From assembly GCF_040869045.1 (NCBI RefSeq), contig NC_090322.1:272144662-272208661 (forward strand): a stretch of DNA of 64,000 bases, in the 5' to 3' direction. Both the position numbers and the translations under genes were made by a program. Positions 1 to 11,700 of this stretch are shown here, piece by piece (the stretch's first letter is position 1; the number at the start of each line of letters is the position of its first letter). The DNA comes from Eurosta solidaginis. Its lineage: Eukaryota; Arthropoda; Insecta; Diptera; Tephritidae. The notes under the pieces are model-generated. The model searched no databases. It had not been told where the DNA came from and saw only the letters and a list, made by a program, of their open reading frames with translations.

Positions 1-2970
1 GTTCCGGCAAGGAAAGCTTCTCCGTCCGCAGATACACGGTTTCGGTGATGGTAATAATTATGGTGATATAAAAACCTTGCCATCCGCGCTAATTACTATT
101 TGTTAAATACTGCTACTCAAGGTCTCAATAAGAGACCTATTTTCAATAAAAAGGTGCAACTATTTTGAAAATACTACTTTTTATTTTCTCGATGCTAACT
201 ACGCAACTGACTGTGCTTTTACAGAACATTATTCGACTTTACAAATTGTTCGCAAGGCACGTTTTTTAGATCAAATGAGCTTTGAGTAGTGATGCTTTCA
301 TCAAATAAAAGTTGCGAAACGCACCCTAATGTACTGAAACAAACATAAAAAAGATTTTACGCGTTTCACTTGATTTCGCTACTTTTAACTTTGACTCACC
401 CACTGCAACTCTTAACTGATTTGCACAAGTACAAACATATGTACATATGTCATTATTTTTTCTAAAAGGGGAAATGCGACAAGTTACAGCATTTGAAAAA
501 AACGTAAGTGCAAGTCAAAGAAATTGCATTTCAATTAAAAATTCATTTGTTGAAAGTTATAAACAACTTTGTCAATAGAAGCGCCCTTCACTTTCTTCAA
601 CGTCCCAATGCTCCATCACTGATTGACGTGCAACTGTTTTGTACTGTACAAAAACAATTCACACGATTGCAATAACATCAAAAGTGCTAAAGATAACGTT
701 AACGAGCTTTGTGTGAAATTTTTATATAAATCATAAGAAACGAGCGAAATTTACAACAATAGTAAAAACTGTTGCATAAAGAGTAAAACATATTGCTTAA
801 ACAAACACTCATACATACAAATACAAATGATATAATAAAAACAAAACATATTTCAAATGATAAATGGTAAACGAAGAATGAGTAAAGTGGGCAACAATTT
901 CAAGTATCATTTAAAAAATTCCACATGCATCATTCCATAAAGCGCCACCACACAAATTACGACGTGGAAACTTTGTGTCAACAACTGCACTACGCAGCGG
1001 CACTCAGCAAAAAATACTTAAAGCATTGTTCCGGTGATTCCACGCCTCGTTTTCACTTTTATAGCATTCGGATGTGACAATAAAATTTCGTTTTTTTAAT
1101 TTATTAAATTAATATGCCACCGCCGAATTAGACAAATGGACTGATGAAGCGGCAAACAATAGGCGCAAAATGTTATGAATGCAGGCTGGCCGCAGTGGAA
1201 GGAGTCAAATAAGTTTGCTCATAGTTACGGGGAAAAATTATAACAATCATGTAAATTACTGTCATATCTCATTCCGCATTTCATTGCATGCATTGTTGCA
1301 TTGGCCGCCTGTCAGTGACACGAAAGAAAGAATTAATATTAAAAACAAAAAAAACTCTGAAATGGCATTCAACATGAAGGCATAGCTTTCAATTTGTTTA
1401 CGATTGTATTTCCTGATAAAAATTACTCTGAGATGTTATTTAAGTTATTCAATCAGTTCAATGTACTGCACTTTTGATGATAATCCAAGTAATCACGTGG
1501 TCAAACGTAAAAAATATTTCTCAGCTCATCAATTGAGTGAAGTAGGGCCGTTCGGAAAAATACGAAGGCCCGGCGGTTTGAAGGAAAAATTCAAAAGCAG
1601 TACAAGATAGGTTGAAAGAGATGCGTGGCTTCAACTTTTGGTCCCATAAACTATTCGTTAGAAAACTAAACTGAAAAACTTTATCAAGAAGCAGTATGTG
1701 ATAAAATAGCACCTTTCTCTTCGAAAATACCAGACATTTTCTGTAACTGCTTCCGTTTCTAGCATCTTAGATCTGATAAAAGTGTCACTCCGAAACTGTT
1801 AAACTGTTGGGTATGTAGGCTTTGTAGAACATATGACTGAATTCGCCTACCTTTTCTATGAAAAAGTTCAGAGCCGTTCTTTACGAAACCTAGCTCAGTA
1901 GGATGCTTCCTTCAAATCTGTGTACATCCATTCCAAAAACATTACATTCGCCATTTAAAGATGGACAGAACGTGGCAATTTGATTTGATAAACGTTTTTT
2001 CCGACAGTTATATTCTGGTATTTTTTATCAATACTGGTACAATTAGTTCTATATTTAAAGTTTCAGCCTTATTTTCTGGCTTGTCCGCATAATTTATCGG
2101 TGAAACATTTGTTTGGAGGAACTTGTCACTATTACATGTCTGCATGTAATGTAGTTTATTAGTCCAAGAACTATATTTTCACTGGACATCACTTTCCTCA
2201 ACCTAGTTGTTTCACTTAAACACTCAATGTCAGCACAGGAATTTTTCATGAGACCCTATTCGAGTTCTGAAATTCAACTTTTTAAACCTATTTAAAAGCT
2301 TCTTTCATCCGTGGAGACTCAGTATTATACCCTATGTCTTTGTACTAAGTCCTATCAGAAGGCAAGCTTTTTTATTCGTATTTATCACCATAATTAGAGG
2401 CCTCCAGTTCCTCTACGGATTTGAAGGTCTGGAACTACGCCCTTAAAAATATCAAGTTCGTATTTCGTACCTTATCAACTTAACCACGTTGTACTATCAT
2501 GCTGAACCGAAGGATGATAGCAACGAATTTTCCTGTTGCATTCTGATCTTAGCACTAAACTGCTAGCACTATCGTCAAGGTACTGCTTTGTTACTTTCAG
2601 AGACAACTTGAGTCGCAACGTTAAGCCCTTTATAATCTCCCAGCAAACTCCTCCCCTCTTTCTGCTTTGCAGCTTTCGATGAGCATGGTTCCTCACTAAT
2701 GCGCGTCCCTTCTGCCCACTACTTTGCAGATTCTTAGGCGAAAGTCATGTCACTGCGGCGAGCTTGCCCAACTGCCTTGGTACAAGAATTTTTTACTTCC
2801 CCCTTCCGTCTCTCAAATGTAGGTTATCATTCCTAACATCTATTCCTCCCCGCTTTCAGTCTAACAGTCATTGAAATTTTTTGAACGATGTATATGGCCA
2901 CCTGTTCGATAAAGCATGTCCACGGCTTTCGTTTTAAATACAGAGAAAAATATACGTCCACCACACAACC
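1..2970. other. No gene seen; AT-rich intergenic or intronic DNA
   Basis: Open reading frames here are short, overlap on both strands and show no recognisable motif, splice pattern or fly-like Kozak context. I see no tRNA, inverted repeat or tandem array. The ATACATATGTA-type words near 440 are common in fly intergenic DNA. Confidence 0.6.
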
Positions 2971-2974
2971 AATC

Positions 2975-3240
2975 CAGTTTGGGAGTGTTTCCTGTGTTCA
3001 ACTCCCGGGCAAAGCTACATCAAATTTTTAAAGAAAAGTGGTTTCAATTAAAAAAACATTCTCCAAGCGGGATCGCCCACGGGAGTGGTTTGGCAGACAC
3101 TCAGAGTGCTTTCAGCTGCCGGTCGGAGTAGGCATAAAGCATGAAGATCCCGTCTCGCTCATAGGGCAAATTAGAAAGGTACACGACACAAATTGGATGA
3201 TCAGCTTGGCCAAAATTTTCCCGTACTTGAATCGCGCCAA
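2975..3240 (+). repeat. tRNA-derived SINE, family A, decayed copy
   Basis: The stretch aligns by eye with the better copy at 32,638-32,955. Shared parts are a B-box-like tRNA promoter element near 2,993-3,008 (TGTGTTCAACTCCCGGG), the AATTAAAAAAAC region, the GGGATCGCCCA block, the CGGTCGGAGTAGGCATAAAGC block and a GATCCCGTCTCGC block. The A-box half is poorly preserved. The open frames at 2,916-3,418 are chance frames through this non-coding repeat. Confidence 0.65.
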
Positions 3241-5340
3241 ATATTTTTTTATTTTACACCGACAACAAAGTGCCTATCGTACAGAGTGTTTATTTGGGAA
3301 TTCAGTGAAACGAACCGGTAATGAAAAATCGAAAAATCATTTCAATCGTTACATTTCGTTTTTATTAACATTCTTTTTCCCGGAACTTATTTGCATAGAA
3401 ACACAAGTTGAATGTTAATACTACATTACCATGAAGATGACACAAAATATTGGCACGATTTATCAAAACTGCTAAATTTGATAATGCTGCACAATCGCCG
3501 TAGATTCAAAGTCGACTTTTTTTATTATTTTATTTATTTTTATTGGCATACAATGTGCAGAGACACTGCAAATGCTTTTGCGACATTTCATCATACGTAA
3601 TTTCTAATGAAATGCGCCGAATGACAACGCCTTGCACTCTTAGATTAAAATTTTTTCTTTAAATTACTACTTCCGCACAATTGTAATAAAACTGTTTGAC
3701 ATCTACCAAACTTTGCTTTTTATTTGCTTATAATTAATTATAGTAAAATCATTGATTTTCATTTTTTTTTTTTTTTGTAAATGTTAATTGCTGGTTCAAA
3801 GTGAATAACGATTTTGTTGCTGAGTATGTTTTTGTTGTTGCTGTTGATATCTCGAGTTACGACTTCGTTGCCATTGCAGCATCAGCAACTGCGCCACCAA
3901 AGACTCGCTTCTGTGTGAATGCCCATTACCTACATAGTTTTGGTTCAGTAATTTGGTAATTTTGAGAAATTGAAAATTAATTCAACACATCAAATTAACT
4001 GAATTGGAAATTCAAATTTCCACTAAAAAAATATAATGACACGTCTAAGAGATTTTTAATCTGTGTAAGTCGTGTGAACAGCTGCGTGTATTTGATTAAA
4101 TCACGAGATTATGTAATGGCAATTTACGAATGAGTTGGTTTTGGAAAGAATTCAATCGGAAAAAGTGATAAAGAAATGTGTATACATAAAAAAATTGAAT
4201 GTAAAAACGTCATGCATAATAAAGTTATTTTAAATGCAAAAATATTTTTTTACAATTATCAATTTTCTGAGATATAAAATTTACAATACGGAAACCACTC
4301 TAACATGCGGTCGCTGCCCTCACAAACCAAAGCTCTTAGTTTAAATTAAAAATAAAATTTAAAATTTGTACTTGCATATATTTCTGTGTTAGTACACGTG
4401 TGCGCATGAATATAACTTTTACACAAAACATATGAAAAATACTCATAAACCTACGCCAATGTTGATGGCCTATACGCATGCGCTATAAATTTAAGTTAGC
4501 TCTTTGGGTCAGCTGTTTAACACATGACTTTTGACCAACACGCACACATGCAAAGACGCTTTAAGACAGCACATGCATTCATGAAAAAGCGATTGGATAA
4601 ATGAAAAATTGTGTGCCCTCTAGCAGCAGCAAATCAACAAGTTTGAATTTTGAATGATTTTTAGCCGAAAGGTTAATTTCTTCATGTCGACTTTTGCCAA
4701 AACGTCATTGTAATAAAGAAGTCAAAAGTGATTGTTGCAGCACAAAAACGATGGCAAAGCAAAAACTTTTGCAGACACAGAAAACTTTAACTAATAATGG
4801 GGTATCCTAAATGAAAAAACGTTATAGGAAAAACATTTATTATTTTACTGTCGAAATGTTTATCGGGCTTAACTAGTAAATATGGAATTTGCTTAAACAA
4901 TCCACTTTTAAATGTTAGGGGAGAGTTGCCACCATTCAAATATCTCATTACTCTACAGAAGAGAAGAACGCATTCTACGAGCGCCTGGCCCGCGTATCCG
5001 AGCCGTGCTCCGCCAGAATAAAAAGAAGTCATACTGAACGACCCCAACCCCAGGACTGTCAAAGAAGCTACCTACTTGATTGAGAATGATCGACATCACT
5101 TTCTCCTAGAATATGGTTATATCCGTAAAGCTACAGCAACAGACAAACGGCATGCATTCAGTGCCCACGATACGAGGTTCCAAATCGACTCGGATCTCTA
5201 TCTAGTCGAAACTTAAATTCCCTACAACAAAAAACCACAAGGAAGGGTAGATTTCGAAAATTTGCAATTGCAATAGATTGCCAATCTATTTGCAACTCGC
5301 CTCGTTCACAGGGAAGATGTTAAACCCTAACCCACAACCG
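3241..5340. other. No gene seen; AT-rich DNA
   Basis: There are poly-T runs (around 3,765-3,778) and TGTTGTTGCTGTTG-type simple sequence near 3,830, but no supported coding region. A moderately GC-richer patch at about 4,960-5,200 might be an old mobile-element relic; no motif identifies it. Confidence 0.5.
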
Positions 5341-5470
5341 TAGACCATTTAATTATTGTTTCCTCATACGACTAACTGAGATACGATTAGCAATGTCTCA
5401 ATTATAAAAATATAAAGTCGCTGGCACTGATGGATTGCCTGCAGACGATTGCAATCTGAGTGCTTTTGGC
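5340..5470 (+). pseudogene. LINE reverse-transcriptase relic
   Basis: Reading + strand around 5,408-5,449 gives KYKVAGTDGLPADD. This matches the KNNKAVGADGLPAELF block at the N-terminal side of the reverse transcriptase of the RTE-like element at 17,754-19,950. The codons just upstream (YDLTEIRLAMSQL, then a stop) fit the same alignment. Only about 100 bp is recognisable, stops are present, and both ends are lost. It is an ancient fragment of a non-LTR retrotransposon. Confidence 0.5.
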
Positions 5471-5744
5471 GCAGTCTGCAAAAAGGAAAAACCTGGAAAT
5501 TTCGCCCACTACTGGAATAAGTATATATATCAGAACATTTACGCAGAATGCAACCATAGGCCGAACAACATCTGGGTTGATGACTCTCTACATTAATATC
5601 CAGGAATGGGTATGAGGGCTTGTCTAACAAGCCGAAAGACGCAGCTTCATATTCTGACATGATAAAGCTTCTCAACAAAAAACCAATCGAAGTCTACAAA
5701 TTAACGGAGAGTTTCGAACAAAAAAGTAATTGGCGCGATTTACT

Positions 5745-5990
5745 TGCGATGATATTTAGGACGAGCTTCATTCCAATTGGCGTCGTGCTCCTTCTTAATT
5801 TTTCCTACAAGTTAGCGAAACGGGACCTCCTAACGGCAGCTGCAAGGCTTTCAAAATAAAATTTTCACTGCGAAGCCGGGCCGAAGGGCGACCACGCTTA
5901 GAAAAACTTTTTTCTAATTAAAAAAACTGTTTTCTAAATTTATGATTATAACCCCACCGCACGCTACCACCACACCACGGCGACAGCGGA
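5745..5990 (-). repeat. tRNA-derived SINE, family A, minus-strand copy
   Basis: Read on the minus strand, the tRNA-like head (reverse complement of 5,958-5,985, containing GCCGTGGTGTGGTGGTAGCG) matches the head of the copy at 32,638. Then follow the repeated AGAAAACAGTTTTTT / TTAGAAAAAAG segment, a CGCCCTTCGGCCC block and the GGTCCCGTTTCGC block. Box A is clear and box B is decayed. The 79-codon open frame at 5,620-5,859 runs across this repeat and is not a gene. Confidence 0.7.
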
Positions 5991-6059
5991 GAGTACCGAA
6001 TTGTGCCTTTTTGATTGACAGCTTTCTATGCTGTGCTCAGCGATGTATTGACAATTTTG

Positions 6060-6130
6060 TTGTTGTTTTTTCGGCCCGTCGACTTGAGATCATAGGTTCG
6101 AATCGAGCACAAGAGTTTCTTTAAATTGGA
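6060..6130 (+). repeat. SINE fragment, family B (B-box region)
   Basis: ATAGGTTCGAATCGAGCAC at about 6,090-6,110 carries an RNA polymerase III B box. It resembles the reverse complement of the sequences at 31,772-31,806 and 32,187-32,225 (AAGGTTCGATTCGAGCTCAAG). It sits head-to-head with the family A SINE just upstream. No cloverleaf can be drawn, so this is not a functional tRNA. Confidence 0.45.
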
Positions 6131-6299
6131 AATAAAGATTTAAAAATGTTCAAGAAGATTTTTATAAACGTTCCGCATTCGATCGTTTATTATCGAAGTT
6201 TTAAAAAAGTTATTTGCATAGTTTTTGTTATGATAAAAACACCTACAATGTATAACCGTTTCTGACATTATTGACTTTTTTCCGCAACGGAAAATTTTT

Positions 6300-6680
6300 A
6301 AAATTGCTCGATTTTGATGATTAAAAATTTTAATGATTATTAATTATAATGAGTTTTCCCCAGCCAATTGTTTAATGATTAAGTGCCAGTAGGTATGCCC
6401 TTTTAATGATTATTAATTAATTATTTTCATTAAAAAAATTAATTAATTAATTTTAATTGCATAATTAATACAAAAACTTTTAATTATTTTTAATTATTTT
6501 TTCGTTTCTATTATGAAATTATAAATATAATTATTTGATTGTTTTAGTTAATTTTGGTTATTTTTAATTACATAATTAATATAATTATTTGATTAATGTA
6601 AATTAATTTTGATTATTTAAATTGCATAATTAATATAATTAAATGATTATTTTTGATTAATTTTAATTATTTCTGTGTTT
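6300..6680. repeat. AT-only low-complexity tract (TAATTAATT / ATTATTTTTAATT)
   Basis: About 380 bp consists almost entirely of TAATTAATT, TTTTAATTAT and ATAATTAATATAATTA words, with a short mixed island near 6,360-6,405. A very similar tract lies at 11,330-11,700. No gene content. Confidence 0.8.
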
Positions 6681-6862
6681 TTCCAGCATCATAATATATT
6701 CAACAAAGTAAAGAAATATTACAAGCATATTTATCTCTGAACGGGCAGTATAGTAACGTAAAAGAAATACATAGATACACAAGAATAACAAACAAGGGAA
6801 AAAGCACATTGTTTTATTAAATACTAACTAATTACACGTCATATGTACGGATATTATTTTTT

Positions 6863-7383
6863 TATACTCAGCTGAGCAGACTCACAGAGTATATTAATTT
6901 TGTTCGCATAACGGTACCCCGTAACGGCATAAACTAATCGAGATAGATATAGATATATCAAAATTATCTGATCGAAAAAAAATAATTTAGCCACATCCGT
7001 CTGTCCGTCCGTCCGTCTGTCCGTAACCACGATAACTTTAGTAAATTTGAGGCACCTTAATGAAATTTGGTATGTAAGTTCCTGGGAACTCATCTCAGAT
7101 CGCTATTTAAAATGAACGAAATCGGATTATAACCACTCCCACTTATTCGATATCGAAAGCTACGAAAAACCGAAAAAGTGCGATAATTCATTACCAAAGA
7201 CGACGTAACTTGATAGGTGGGTTGACCTTATGACGCAGAATAGAAAATTAGTAAAATTTTGGACAATGGGCGTGGCACCGCCCACTTTTAAAAGAAGGTA
7301 ACTTAAAAGTTTTGCAAGATGTAGTTTGGCAACTGAGTATGTAATGTTCAGTTACACGCGAACTTAGCCTTCATTATTTGTTT
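6863..7383 (+). mobile_element. DINE-1/Helentron-like non-autonomous element, short copy
   Basis: It starts with TATACTCAGCTGAGCAGA followed by CTCACAGAGTATATTAA. It contains a GTCCGTCCGTCCGTCTGTCC tract (about 6,995-7,024) preceded by TAGCCACATCC, and ends with the inverted subterminal word AACTGAGTATGTAATGTTC followed by a decayed hairpin (GTTCAGTTACACGCGAAC). This layout (subterminal inverted repeats, a CCGT microsatellite, a terminal hairpin) is known for fly DINE-1/INE-1 Helentron-related elements. It carries no coding capacity and lacks the tandem array of the copies at 7,761 and 23,107. Confidence 0.7.
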
Positions 7384-7760
7384 TATTATTAGGTACAAGA
7401 AAGGGGATTACATATACACACACAAGTAAAGCTTATATATGCGTGCTAAAAAAGATTAGGTGCTGTTTGCATTTGCTTTAAATAAGACGAGTTTTTCAAA
7501 TGAAAAACCCATCAAAGATTGGCGACTTAGAGAATTTATAATGCCTGCGACAGAGAAAAGCCTCTCAACTGGGGCAGATAACGTCAGTGGAGTGTTAAAT
7601 AATATTGACCTTTCCCTATTTGGTGTTTTTTTTTTAGTTTTCGCATCTATGGAACAATCGCGTATGTAGCTTTAAAGTTGACTTTAAACAAGGCTCCTCA
7701 AAGTTTCTTTAGAAGGCGAAACTTGCGCAACACTTGGGTCATTTTCATTATCTAAAATTA
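7384..7760. other. Spacer between two Helentron-like copies; no gene seen
   Basis: About 380 bp of AT-rich DNA. The 69-codon frame at 7,460-7,669 has no recognisable motif, no splice signal and a poly-T interior, and is probably chance. Confidence 0.5.
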
Positions 7761-9172
7761 AAACAAGTAAGGAAGGTCAATTTCGGGTGTAACCGAACAT
7801 TACATACTCAGTTGAGAGCTATGGTGACAACATAAGGGAAAATAACCATGTAGGAAAATGAACCGAGGGAAACCCTGAAATGTGTTTGTATGACATGTGT
7901 ATCAAATGAAAGGCATTAAAGAGTATTTTAAAAGGGAGTAATCCTTAGTTCCGTAGGTGGACGCCGTTTCGAGATATCTCCATAAAGGTGGACCAGGGGT
8001 GACCCTAAAATTTGTTTGTACAATATGGGTATCAAAACAAAAAAGGTGCTAATGAGTATTTTAAAAGGAAGTGATCCTTATTTCCATAGGTGGACGCCGT
8101 TTCGAGATATCGCCACAAGGGTGGACCAGGGGTGACTCTAGAATATGTTTGTACGATATGGGTATAAAAAGAAAGGTGTTAATGAGTATTTTAAAAGGGC
8201 GTGGGGCTTAATTCTATAGGTGGACGCCTTTTCGAGTATCGCCATATAGGTGGACCAGGGGTGACTTTAGAATGTGTTTGTACGATATTGGTATCACATT
8301 GAAGGAGTTAATGAGAGTTTTAAAAGGGAGTGGTGGTAATTGTATATGTGAACGCGTTTTCCAGATATCGACCAAAATGTGGACCAGGGTGACCCAGAAC
8401 ATCATCTGTTGGATACCGCTAATTTATTTATATATGTAATACCTGCCAGATTTCAAGGGTTTTTATTTCGCCCTGCAGAAATCCTTTATTTTCTTCTACT
8501 TAATATGGTAGGTGTCACAACCATTTTACAAAGTTTTTTCTAAAGTTATATTTCGCGTCAATAAACCAATCCAATTAGCATGTTTCATCCCTTTTTCGTA
8601 TTTGGTATAGAATTATGGCATTTTGTTCATTTTTCGTAATTTTCGATATCGAAAAAGTGGGCGTGGTCATAGTCGGATTTCGTTCATTTTTTATACCAAG
8701 ATAAAGTGCGTTCAGATAAGTACGTGAACTAAGTTTAGTAAAGATATATCGATTTTTGCTCAAGTTATCGTGTTAGCGGCCATGCGGAAGGACAGACGGA
8801 CGACTGTGTATAAAAACTGGGCGTGGCTTCATGGCTATGAATTATTGCACTTTTTCGGTTTTTCGAAATTTTCGATATCGAAAAAGTGGGCGTGGTTATA
8901 GTCCGATATCGTTCATTTTAAATAGCGATCTGAGATGAGTGCTCAGGAACCTACATACCAAATTTCATCAATATACCTCAAAATTTACTGAAGTTATCGT
9001 GTTAACGGACGGACGGACGGACGGACGGACATGGCTCAATCAAATTTTTTTTCGATCCTGATGAATTTGATATATGGAAGTCTATATCTATCTCGATTCC
9101 TTTATACCTGTACAACCAACCGTTATCCAATCAAACTTAATATACTCTGTGAGCTCTGCTCAACTGAGTATA
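7761..9172 (-). mobile_element. DINE-1/Helentron-like element with short tandem array
   Basis: Read on the minus strand, it begins with TATACTCAGTTGAGCAGAGC (9,172 leftward), passes a (GTCC)n tract (9,006-9,031) next to a CATG, a GGGCGTGG/CCACGCCC-rich core with TTTCGATATCGAAAA words, and a tandem array (about 7,870-8,400). It ends with ACTGAGTATGTAATGTTCGG and a hairpin at 7,782-7,797 (TTCGG loop CCGAA). Orientation is set by the hairpin, which Helentrons carry at the 3' end. No protein is encoded. It lies in opposite orientation to the copy at 6,863. Confidence 0.75.
7870..8400. repeat. 130-bp tandem repeats, about four units
   Basis: The word GTGGACCAGGG(G)TGACYCTAGAAT recurs near 7,989, 8,121, 8,251 and 8,382, a period of about 130 bp. 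Each unit also has TAGGTGGACGCC, TTTCGAGATATCGCC and AATGAGTATTTTAAAAGGG. The same monomer is expanded to about 12 units in the copy at 23,107-25,747. Confidence 0.85.
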
Positions 9173-9744
9173 ATTAACTTTCACGAGCTGGAGCCGTGCG
9201 CATCTTGCGCAACCAATATAAAGGTCTCTTATCAAATATCAACAAAAATCAGCTACTCTATCAATCAATTGCGCTGCCATCTAGCGTATGGTACCAACTG
9301 CCTGTAATGCAGTGCAAATATTCACAATAGTGCCATAGTAAAAATAGATTTTTTGTGTGCTCACAATCGTTTATTTTTAACAAATTATTTTAATAAAATA
9401 TAGCTAAACAAAAGCTCTACGACCAAAATTGCCCAAAGCTCGCTAATAGCCCGAATCTCCATCTTTACAACCAAAACTTTATTTATAGATTTGGATTCCA
9501 TATAAGAGCCCTTTTTCGCTCTTAGCCGTACATAAAAGCAGCAATTAGAAATAATATATATGATTATTTCTTGAATAATTTATGAATGTAAACAAAGCTA
9601 TTTACCATGATCCTCGAAATGGAAGTATTTCGATCGCGATGATGTTTGGTTAGTGTTCGTACCGTCGACTTCAAATGAAAGTTTGCCTTGTTGATTATAC
9701 AAGCATATGGTGGATACAACTCTTTCGTATATAACAACAAATCA
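9173..9744. other. No gene seen
   Basis: AT-rich DNA between two repeats. The 77-codon frame at 9,074-9,307 begins inside the Helentron-like element and is not credible. Confidence 0.5.
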
Positions 9745-10105
9745 CCAGAAAATCACACCCCAGCGGGTTAGGGGATCAGAATATACCTGCGGTAGGTGTG
9801 CCTGTAGTAAGAGGCGACTAAAATACCAGATTCTATGGGCTGTGTAGCGCAACCCTTTAGGTTGCCAGCGCAATATATAGCTTCTCAAAACCCAATTGTC
9901 AACCTCATCTATCCGCGGCGAATCCTGTTTCACTAAAAGATGAGGCTCTGGCGACCCCAAGCTCCTCATGGAACTTGGAGTAGGGAGGGAGGGAATGGCC
10001 TGAAGGTTTAATGTGGCCACATAAATCGTTCCCGAGATATCGATAACACTCCCCAAAGCCTTCGGGGAGCAACCTTATCGCTACAACAACAACAACAACA
10101 ACCAG
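9745..10105 (+). repeat. CAACAA-tailed dispersed repeat, near full-length copy with internal deletion
   Basis: It runs from about CACCCCAGCGGGTTAGGGG through CCTGTAGTAAGAGGCGACTAA, GTTGCCAGCGCAATATATAG, AATCCTGTTTCACTAA, TTTAATGTGGCCACATAAAT and CCCCAAAGCCTTCGGGGAGC to a (CAA)n tail at 10,084-10,102. The copy at 49,195-49,515 shares these blocks but has about 80 extra bases between CCCGAGAT and ATCGATAAC, so this copy is internally deleted there. A simple-repeat tail suggests retrotransposition. I cannot name its class. The overlapping 104- and 175-codon minus-strand frames are artefacts. Confidence 0.8.
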
Positions 10106-10334
10106 CAAATCACATAACTGCGCTTCTAACTTTTCCGAAATAAAGCTTAAAAATTGTGTTCGTTGTAGTTCTATAAATAGACAAAAACAGCAACAAAACC
10201 AAAGTTTCTTTGAAAACCGCCGTACCAAGCATAGCTTTAACACATAATTGCATACGAAGTATGCAATGTGTAAAAGATTAAAATATGCAAAAAGAAGGCA
10301 ATTGGGAAAAAACTTTACAACAACTAAGGCATGA

Positions 10335-10465
10335 CGTAGCTGAATGCTTTTATAACCATTTCCACTATCGCAGGAGTGCGGGTTCGACTCCCACTCCCGG
10401 GAGAAAAGGCTTTGAAGAGATTTACAAGGCATAATCGAAACAGCTGTCGCCTTGTCCGTCCTGAT
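10335..10465 (+). repeat. tRNA-derived SINE-like head (family C)
   Basis: A TAGCTGAATGCTT D-arm-like A box near 10,338 is followed by a strong B box (GCGGGTTCGACTCCCACTCC, about 10,377-10,397), at roughly tRNA spacing. The acceptor stem does not close, and the unit continues into GGGAGAAAAGGCTTTGAAGAG and ACAGCTGTCGCC, which is not tRNA-like. It is read as a SINE rather than a working tRNA gene. Confidence 0.5.
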
Positions 10466-10996
10466 GTCACGTTGTTTAAATTTTTCCCAAATTATTAAAT
10501 AAATCTTAAAAATTTAATTTATCGTTTTTTCTTCTAAGTTTCTTTAGTTTGTTGCTTAGTGTCATGAGCACTGGAAGGAAATATCCGTACACAACGTTTA
10601 TTTCCCCTTGCAAAAAACCAAGAGAGCTTCTGCTATGGACTGCATTATACATATATATTATTGTGAATGGTCGAATTTCAAATTACAGGTAGATTTGTTT
10701 GAAGTCGATGCGGAGATTTCGACTTGCTTTTTATTTTGATCCTTTTTGGTAAATAAGTTGGATCACGAACAACGTCGTTCGCAGAGAAGTCCGCCATATT
10801 TTCTTCTCATGTTTTCGACATAAATTTTTTCTGCAAATAATTCATAATGTGTACTATTGAATGGTCAAAAAATTTATACAGATATGTATATACTTACGTC
10901 TGTGGTGTAATAAGCCAAAATGCACGCTCTCCAATTTAGTTTTTAAAAGTTTTCGTAAAAAACAGCGACACTTGAGAATATCGGTAAAAATAAATA
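10466..10996. other. No gene seen
   Basis: AT-rich DNA without a credible open frame, repeat boundary or promoter pattern. Confidence 0.5.
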
Positions 10997-11227
10997 AGCC
11001 CTTTATTTTGAAAGTGGTATAAGTCATTTCCAACTCATGGTCTTAAACGCATTGTTGTATCTGAACGAACGCATATATAGATGGTTCTACAATTATATAC
11101 TAATAATAAGAATTTCATCTTTTGGCTATTGGACTCTAACAAACAGAAGGCGAGGAGAGATACCAACAAATTATCCCTGAACTTAAACAACATCAAATTG
11201 CTTATACCACTTTCAAAATAAAGGGCT
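10997..11227. mobile_element. MITE with perfect 27-bp terminal inverted repeats
   Basis: The 27 bases at 10,997-11,023 (starting AGCCCTTTATTTTGAAAGTG) are the exact reverse complement of 11,201-11,227. The 231-bp unit encodes nothing. Perfect repeats imply recent insertion or selection for transposase binding. I see no clean direct repeat flanking it, so the superfamily is open. Confidence 0.8.
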
Positions 11228-11329
11228 CAAATATGTCTTATATTTCTTGAGTTAGCACAAGTATGTACATACAGTAGTACATTTGGTTTCTGCCACTTAT
11301 TACTTACTTCAAACATTTTCTCTTTCATG

Positions 11330-11700
11330 TTAATAATTCAAAGTAATCATATAATTGGAAATAATTAGATAATTAAAAATAATTAAGTAACTGAAATTAA
11401 TCAAACAATTAAATTTAATTATTAATTGTTTGATTAATTTGAATTTTTTTGTTTATTTTTAATTGTTTGATTATATTTAATTACCTAATTATTCTTAATC
11501 ATATGATTGTCTTCAATTTAAAACAATGGGTACATTTTTTAATTATTTTTGATTATTTCTTTAATGGCCAATAATCATCATTATTTTTAATTATTTTTTA
11601 ATTAATTAATTATTAATTGGTAGGTGCTGTGCAAAAAAATTAATTAATCATTAAAATTAAAAAGGGAAACGAAATTAATGATTATTAATGTTAATGGAAA
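11330..11700. repeat. AT-only low-complexity tract, second copy
   Basis: It is built from TTAATTATT, AATAATTAGATAATTA and TTGTTTGATTA words, partly palindromic around 11,410-11,440 (CAAACAATTAA ... TTAATTGTTTG). It resembles the tract at 6,300-6,680. No gene content. Confidence 0.75.

Noticed and set aside
4787..5062. 91-codon minus-strand gene
   Set aside because: No motif, weak start context, and lies in probable old repeat sequence.
10342..10410. A tRNA gene
   Set aside because: The B box is excellent, but the acceptor stem does not pair and the sequence continues into a SINE-like body.
9905..10432. 175-codon minus-strand protein
   Set aside because: It runs through the CAACAA-tailed repeat and a SINE head. 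The poly-Val stretch is the translated (CAA)n tail.
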